In this document: positions 7,059 to 10,902 of the stretch, in pieces
Layout: every line of letters starts with the position of its first letter
Position numbering within the stretch: the stretch's first letter is position 1
From: JBMSHD01 sp049416425
GTDB taxonomy: Bacteria > Pseudomonadota > Gammaproteobacteria > Francisellales > Francisellaceae
Direction of reading: 5' to 3'
Assembly: GCA_049416425.1 (NCBI GenBank)
Contig: JBMSHD010000077.1
Span: forward strand, 1 to 10,902
Length of the DNA: 10,902 bases
The notes under the pieces: generated by a model
Database searches by the model: none
Seen by the model: the letters and a program-made list of their open reading frames with translations, nothing else
Told to the model about the DNA's origin: nothing
Program-made: the position numbers and the translations under genes

Positions 7059-7661
7059 GGAGGCCTCCAAGCAGCAATCGGCGGTGCTTTTATGTTGAGA
7101 ATTCATCTTTAGAACCGAAGTCATAGGCTTGTTTTTTTATCCATTATTGACCATTAAGCCATAGTTTTTAACACTTGAGAAGGCCAAAATATTATTTTAG
7201 AACAATCATGGCTGCTTTAAATACTACAAGTTGACCGTAACCTTTTTGATTCGATTTCTCAGCTCCTCCTTTAAAATCTTTATTTCACCCTTTAAATTAT
7301 CTCCCCTATAGACCAACGAGTGCTCCATCTTTGCATCACACCTAGACGGCCGTTTTTTGTTTTTATTTTTTCCAGCTGCCGACTCCCTATCAGCTCATTC
7401 ATTTCTAAAAGCCAGAGTCCCTCCCAATAATGTGTGGTTACTCTCAGACGAAGCATCTTATTCAATAACCTGTCTAGCACTTGCTGGCTATGGCTTTACC
7501 TACTCGTTATTAAGCCATAATTCACCAGACTTGGAAAGCAAAAACAACGGTTTAAAGCATGCTGACTTGCAATTCGGCCAAAACAAGCTAAATCACGATC
7601 TTTCGAAGAACTATCTCAACGTGAGAAAAAATTAATCCCGATAAAAAATCCGTTTTTTAGA
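7019..7661. other. Gap upstream of recQ and of the lysine-operon promoter
   Basis: This divergent gap between recQ (minus) and the lysC leader (plus) has no clear gene. It should contain the recQ promoter on the minus strand, not resolved here. Visible structure: the palindrome at 7058-7069 framed by ATTGCT (7033-7038) / AGCAAT (7073-7078), several T-runs (7125-7140, 7352-7373), and open but unsupported frames on both strands around 7224-7635. Confidence 0.6.
7312..7635 (+). pseudogene. Possible decayed coding remnant (LysR-like C-terminus?)
   Basis: The frame is open from after a TAG (7309-7311) to a TAA (7633-7635), about 107 codons, with only a TTG as a candidate start (7357) and no ribosome site. 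Its middle part (NNVWLLSDEASYSITCLALAGYGFTYSLL) has the hydrophobic rhythm of the '..ALAGxGI..LP' segment of LysR-type regulator effector domains, with a shorter charged tail after it. If real, it is only the last third of such a protein and cannot function. It may equally be a chance open frame. I give it little weight. Confidence 0.18.
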
Positions 7662-7691
7662 TTGACAGCGCTTTTGAAATATCGGTATTAT
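7662..7691 (+). promoter_or_regulatory. Sigma70-type promoter of the lysC-dapB-dapA operon
   Basis: A perfect TTGACA (7662-7667) and a TATTAT (7686-7691) are separated by 18 bases. Transcription from here would start around 7698-7702, about 25 bases before the P1 helix of the lysine riboswitch, which is just where a riboswitch-controlled promoter should be. This is the best-looking promoter in the window. The CCGATA / TATCGG inverted pair (7638-7643 and 7680-7685) overlaps it and might be an operator; that is speculative. Confidence 0.7.
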
Positions 7692-7824
7692 AAATTTTGT
7701 CTGATATTGATTCAGATAATTAAAAGAAGAGGTGCGCGAACTATATTGCCATTGTGAAGGGCACACCCCCCTGATGATCGTGATAACAATAGAGTAAGCG
7801 CCGAAAGAAAACACCTGGGTGCCT

Positions 7825-8113
7825 CGGGCCTCATAATAGATTTTGTATATCCATATACAAAATCGAATCGGCTATCCTCGGCGGCATAAATTTTGCCCGG
7901 GACGTCCGCCTCGCCAGCATACCTTCACAAATTCACTGCGTTCATTCCGAGCAGGCAACTGTCTCCGATTCTACTCTACGCCTTGGGTACAAGCTGTTTC
8001 ACAGACTTCGCTCTGGCGCCTACGGCACGTCGCTTGCTGTTTACAGCGCAAGACTACCCGGGTCTACTCGACCTCGCGTTCCGCTCTCCATGTCTCGCAG
8101 CGAAGGTTGTGAT
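7825..8113. repeat. GC-rich block inserted in loop L3 of the riboswitch
   Basis: Up to about 290 bases between the two P3 strands, clearly more GC-rich than the AT-rich DNA around them. It begins with a 26-bp palindrome (7839-7864) and continues with a structured-looking stretch rich in CGC/GCG, with short palindromes CCCGGG and GACGTC (around 7897-7907). Frames open on the plus strand (7843-8112 and 7893-8168) translate into serine/arginine/leucine-rich peptides without a recognisable fold. I think it is a dispersed repeat or structured RNA element rather than a gene. No terminal inverted repeat or target duplication was found, so its exact ends are uncertain by some 10 bases each side. Confidence 0.55.
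7839..7864. repeat. 26-bp palindrome
   Basis: Perfect 12-bp arms GATTTTGTATAT / ATATACAAAATC around CC, located near the left edge of the GC-rich block. It would form an AU-rich hairpin in RNA or a symmetrical protein-binding site in DNA. It may mark the end of the inserted element. Confidence 0.8.
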
Positions 8114-8182
8114 GTGTTTTCTTGGGTCTGCGGTTCAAAGACGGCAGGACTGTCACGTCACAGATTGACGTGGGGCGCTTCT

Positions 8183-8269
8183 GGATGGACTTAAACCCTC
8201 AGGGTTTATATAAATCTTTAGCTTTCCCATGTCTGTATAGTACACATTAATAAGGATGAAAGAGAAACT
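8183..8269 (+). promoter_or_regulatory. Expression platform between riboswitch and lysC
   Basis: Between the end of P1 and the lysC ATG there is a small perfect stem AAACCCT / AGGGTTT (within 8192-8208), then AT-rich sequence and the ribosome site region (AAGGA at 8252-8256, AGAG at 8261-8264). The stem is too weak and lacks a directly following T-run, so a standard intrinsic terminator is unlikely. Control of translation start, or of Rho-dependent termination as described for the E. coli lysC leader, is more likely. The alternative pairing was not worked out. Confidence 0.45.
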
Positions 8270-9670
8270 ATGCAGAATGAATTCATTGTCGCCAAATTCG
8301 GCGGCACTAGCGTTGCTAACCTAAAAGCCATCAATCAATGTGCCAGAATCATTAAAGCCTCTCCAGAGGTTAAAATCGTGGTTGTCAGCGCCGCGGCAAA
8401 CATCACCAACTTATTAACACGGCTAGGAAAAAACACAACGCTAAAAACAGAACGCAAGATCGCCATCGATCACATCAGAGCGATTGTTCATCCTATGCTA
8501 AATGCGTTGAAGGATGATGAGCTGACTCAACGAATTGAAGCGCTTTTGAAAGATCTGCAGCTGTGCAGCCAGCTTGTTGAGCGTATTAACAACACCCAGA
8601 TTACCGATGAGATTCTGTCGTTTGGAGAACGTGCTTCAGCCTTGATCGTCTCTAGTGCTTTTAATAAGGCAGGGATTTCCAGCTATCATGTAGATGCCAG
8701 AACCCTCATTGAAACCGATAGCCGTTTTTCTCAGGCAAAACCAAAGGTCTCAAGCATTCCACAAAAAATAAAATCGGTGCTCAACCGGATTGCTGACGAT
8801 ACGATTATTATCACCGAGGGTTTCATCGGTATAGATAGCGCCGGCAATACCACAACATTGGGTCGAGGCGGAAGCGACTATTCGGCCGCCTTACTCGCCG
8901 CTGCCTGCAGCGCCAAATCTTTGAAAATCTGGACTGATGTCAAAGGCATCTATCAGGTCGATCCCCGTATTGTCCCAGATGCAAAATTAATTGATAATCT
9001 GAGCTTTAATGAAGCCGCCGAGCTTGCCACCTTTGGGGCTAAAGTGCTGCACCCTTCGACCCTATGGCCTGCCATAAGACAGAATATCCGTGTATTCGTC
9101 GGATCAACCTTTGAGCCTGAAACGGGTGGAACCTGGATCAGCGGAGACAACACACTCGCTTCAATGCCGATAGTTAGGGCTTTAGCCAGAAGACAACATC
9201 AGACACTGATCACTATTAAAAATCTGAATATGTTTCAAACCCCGGGGTTTTTAGCCAGGCTCTTTACTCTGATAGCACAACATCATATCAGCATCGATCT
9301 TATCACCACCAGTGAGGTCAGCGTCGCTTTGACCATCGATCACATAGCCGACTCCCCTTCCCATACAATGCCTATTTCACTTGAGTTAATTGAAGACATT
9401 AAGGCTCTGGGCGATGTTGAGCTTAGCATTGAAAATGAACTCTGCCTGATTGCCATCATTGGTAATGGTCTGCATCAACATTCCGGAATTGCCAGTCGTC
9501 TGTTTGGTTGTATCGGTGATATCAATATTCGTCTAATCAATCATGGAGCCAGTGGCCACAATCTCTGTCTTTTGGTTCGTGAGAGTGATGCCGATGTTAT
9601 TCTGACTCGAATTTACGATCTCTATTTTGCCGATTCCGCTCAACATCAAGATCTAAGGATAGAAGCATGA
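8270..9670 (+). CDS. lysC: Aspartate kinase (monofunctional, LysC type)
   Basis: Phosphorylates L-aspartate with ATP, the first committed step toward lysine, diaminopimelate, threonine and methionine; cytoplasmic. The 466-residue length fits the monofunctional LysC class (E. coli LysC is 449). The amino-acid kinase domain opens with KFGGTS (9-14), holds the aspartate-binding EGFIG (Glu183 on) and LGRGGSDYSA (197-206), and VKGIYQVDPR with the ATP-pocket segment FNEAAELATFGAKVLHPSTL. From about residue 315 two ACT-type regulatory units follow (ITIKNLNMFQTPGFLARLF and LIAIIGNGLHQHSGIASRLF), where lysine would inhibit. The gene is led by a lysine riboswitch and overlaps dapB by ATGA, so lysine should act both on expression and on the enzyme. 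Nothing is missing. Confidence 0.95.
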   Translation: MQNEFIVAKFGGTSVANLKAINQCARIIKASPEVKIVVVSAAANITNLLTRLGKNTTLKTERKIAIDHIRAIVHPMLNALKDDELTQRIEALLKDLQLCSQLVERINNTQITDEILSFGERASALIVSSAFNKAGISSYHVDARTLIETDSRFSQAKPKVSSIPQKIKSVLNRIADDTIIITEGFIGIDSAGNTTTLGRGGSDYSAALLAAACSAKSLKIWTDVKGIYQVDPRIVPDAKLIDNLSFNEAAELATFGAKVLHPSTLWPAIRQNIRVFVGSTFEPETGGTWISGDNTLASMPIVRALARRQHQTLITIKNLNMFQTPGFLARLFTLIAQHHISIDLITTSEVSVALTIDHIADSPSHTMPISLELIEDIKALGDVELSIENELCLIAIIGNGLHQHSGIASRLFGCIGDINIRLINHGASGHNLCLLVRESDADVILTRIYDLYFADSAQHQDLRIEA

Positions 9671-10335
9671 AAGTCGCTGTCATTGGAAAGGGTAAAACCG
9701 GACAAGCCGTTATTAATACACTCACGCATCATCGTATCGAGACGATTTATGACTCTCAAACGCCGCTATCGGCTTACAGTCTCAACAAAGCGGATGCGGC
9801 TATCGTTTTTATCCCTGCAAATGCCCTGTCAACCCTCCTGCCAGAATTAATGGCCAGCTCAATTCCCATTATCTGTGGAACGACAGGATTTAATTGGGAT
9901 CAATCATTGATCGAGCGAATCAACAAACGAAAAAGCAGCTGGGTCACCGCCAACAACTTCAGCCTGTCCATGGTCGTGATTCAGCAGGTTTTAAAACAGC
10001 TGGCGCAACTTCAAAGACTTATGCCGGGGGCGGCTTTCTCCATCACCGAAACACATCATATCGACAAGGTTGACAGCCCTAGCGGCACGGCTTTGAGCTG
10101 GAAAAGCTGGCTTGACATCGAGAACTGTCACATCGAGTCAAAACGTCTTTCAGATGTCAAAGGTCGTCATGATCTTGTTATCAACAACGCTTATGAAACC
10201 ATCGAGCTCAATCATCAGGCTCACGATCGTGCCCTTTTTGCACAGGGCGCAATCTGGGCGGCTGAATTTGCGCTCAAACAACCTGATATAAACGGATTTC
10301 ACACATTTGACGAACTGGTAAGGAGTGCATTATGA
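9667..10335 (+). CDS. dapB: 4-hydroxy-tetrahydrodipicolinate reductase, compact form
   Basis: Reduces hydroxy-tetrahydrodipicolinate to tetrahydrodipicolinate with NAD(P)H in lysine/diaminopimelate synthesis. Visible signatures: Rossmann nucleotide loop IGKGKTG (6-12), CGTTGF (70-75), ANNFS (95-99), the catalytic ETHHIDK with His130-His131 and Lys134, and SPSGTA (137-142). At 222 residues it is about 50 shorter than E. coli DapB (273), mainly in the N-terminal domain between the dinucleotide loop and GTTG, yet every active-site motif is kept. Short DapBs occur in several lineages, so this is probably functional. The ATG shares ATGA with the lysC stop and has AAGGA (9655-9659) at 7 bases, indicating translational coupling; its own stop overlaps the dapA start the same way. 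Confidence 0.93.
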   Translation: MKVAVIGKGKTGQAVINTLTHHRIETIYDSQTPLSAYSLNKADAAIVFIPANALSTLLPELMASSIPIICGTTGFNWDQSLIERINKRKSSWVTANNFSLSMVVIQQVLKQLAQLQRLMPGAAFSITETHHIDKVDSPSGTALSWKSWLDIENCHIESKRLSDVKGRHDLVINNAYETIELNHQAHDRALFAQGAIWAAEFALKQPDINGFHTFDELVRSAL

Positions 10336-10902
10336 AACCACATCACCATTCACTTTACACCGCCATCATCACGCCAATGCGTGACGATGGCAACATTGAT
10401 TTCATCAGTTTTAAAAACCTGCTTGAGATTCAACAAAAGGCCGATTGTGGCGTCGTTATCTTAGGCAGCACCGGTGAATCACTGGCTATCGATGATAAGG
10501 AGAAGCGCCAGATCGTACATTTTGTGATGGCACTAAATCTCAGCATTCCGGTGATCGTCGGCGTTGGCGGTTATCAGCTTCAACAACAACTGGACTGGAT
10601 CGATTTTTGTAATTCCTATCACATCAGCGGCTACCTTTTGGTCACTCCCTTGTATGCCAAACCTGGAACCAAAGGACAAAGCCAATGGTTTGAAGCATTG
10701 CTTGACGCCAGTGACAAGCCCTGCATGCTTTACAATGTGCCCTCAAGAACGGGGATCCACCTAAGCGATGAGACCTTGTCTGCTTTAAAACATCACCCGA
10801 GACTCTGGGCACTGAAGGAAGCCTCCGGTGATATCGATCGCTCTAAATGCAGGGCTGTCTTATTAAAATTTAGCATTTATTACTTTCTCGAGCGTTTTGT
10901 CA
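10332..10902 (+). CDS. dapA: 4-hydroxy-tetrahydrodipicolinate synthase, N-terminal part (cut by window edge)
   Basis: Condenses pyruvate with aspartate semialdehyde, the branch point to lysine. The start overlaps the dapB stop (ATGA) and has TAAGGAG (10319-10325) at 6 bases. 190 of about 290 residues are in the window. Motifs: SLYTAIITPM at the N-terminus, pyruvate-binding GSTGES (45-50), the Tyr134 segment YNVPSRTG, and the Schiff-base Lys162 in ALKEASGD. After GDIDR the frame reads SKCRAVLLKFSIYYFLERFV up to the edge, whereas the family usually shows SGDD about 25 residues after the catalytic lysine; it is not seen here. So the gene may be diverged, frameshifted or interrupted close to 10845-10902. 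The N-terminal identification is firm; intactness is not. Confidence 0.88.
   Translation, partial: MKPHHHSLYTAIITPMRDDGNIDFISFKNLLEIQQKADCGVVILGSTGESLAIDDKEKRQIVHFVMALNLSIPVIVGVGGYQLQQQLDWIDFCNSYHISGYLLVTPLYAKPGTKGQSQWFEALLDASDKPCMLYNVPSRTGIHLSDETLSALKHHPRLWALKEASGDIDRSKCRAVLLKFSIYYFLERFV

Larger units (their letters stand above)
7725..8182 (+). ncRNA. Lysine riboswitch (L box) with a large insertion in P3
   Basis: Aptamer that senses lysine in the leader of lysC. 5' half: P1 strand AGAAG (7725-7729), the conserved AGAGGTGCGCG entry, P2 closing pair GGTGC (7731-7735) with GCGCC (7798-7802), a P2 arm with ATTGT (7751-7755) / ACAAT (7786-7790) and the family-like GTGATAAC, then the conserved GCGCCGAAAG. 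3' half: P3 strand GTGTTTTCTT (8114-8123), TTGGGT junction, P4 TCTGC / GCAGG (8127-8131 and 8144-8148), the signature ACTGTCA (8149-8155), P5 CACGTCA / TGACGTG (8154-8160 and 8166-8172), GGGGCGC and P1 strand CTTCT (8178-8182). The 5' P3 strand AAGAAAACAC (7805-7814) is perfectly complementary to the 3' strand 299 bases later. A normal aptamer is about 170-200 nt; this one spans 458. Confidence 0.82.

Noticed and set aside
7224..7394. 56-codon minus-strand frame, lysine-rich C-terminal half
   Set aside because: It has no upstream start or ribosome site, follows a stop directly, and its composition is what AT/purine-rich DNA gives by chance.
7843..8168. Two overlapping plus-strand frames of about 90 codons in the lysC leader
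   Set aside because: They fall inside the riboswitch and its inserted block, lack ribosome sites, and give R/S/L-rich translations of the kind produced by repeats or structured RNA.

Overview
The window looks like chromosome from a gammaproteobacterium with moderate GC content. The evidence is a thioredoxin tail followed by rho (the usual gammaproteobacterial trxA-rho order), gammaproteobacterial-type Rho and RecQ proteins, and a lysine riboswitch in front of lysC. The many palindromic and dispersed repeats between genes recall host-associated or Legionellales-like genomes, but I cannot name a genus.

Layout from left to right. 1-153: 3' end of a thioredoxin gene. 154-379: leader with a candidate promoter. 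380-1639: rho. 1640-2280: non-coding, holding copy A of a roughly 140-bp dispersed repeat and several hairpins. 2281-3726: a two-gene unit, a small outer-membrane beta-barrel protein followed 12 bp later by an unrecognised lipoprotein. 3727-4378: copy B of the same repeat, split by a 395-bp MITE-like element with terminal inverted repeats and an 8-bp target duplication. The two-gene envelope unit is therefore bracketed by direct repeats. 4379-7018, minus strand: recQ, then a DJ-1/PfpI (Hsp31-like) gene downstream of it. recQ has an out-of-frame leader ORF with a strong Shine-Dalgarno overlapping its start. 7019-8269: about 1.25 kb without a clear gene. Its right half is the regulatory leader of the lysine operon. 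8270 to the end: lysC, dapB and dapA, joined by two ATGA stop/start overlaps, with dapA cut by the window edge.

The most interesting object is the leader of the lysine operon. A consensus-like promoter (7662-7691) precedes the 5' half of a lysine riboswitch (P1, P2, 5' strand of P3; 7725-7814). The 3' half (3' strand of P3, P4, ACTGTCA, P5, P1) lies about 300 nt further on (8114-8182). A GC-rich block sits in the apical loop of P3. The two P3 strands are perfectly complementary over 10 bp, so the aptamer is drawn apart rather than lost, and the bases that could make the L2-L3 kissing contact also seem to be kept. This would put aspartokinase, dihydrodipicolinate reductase and dihydrodipicolinate synthase, the entry to lysine/diaminopimelate synthesis, under lysine control through an aptamer with an unusually large insertion.

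All statements come from reading the sequence; no database search was run.
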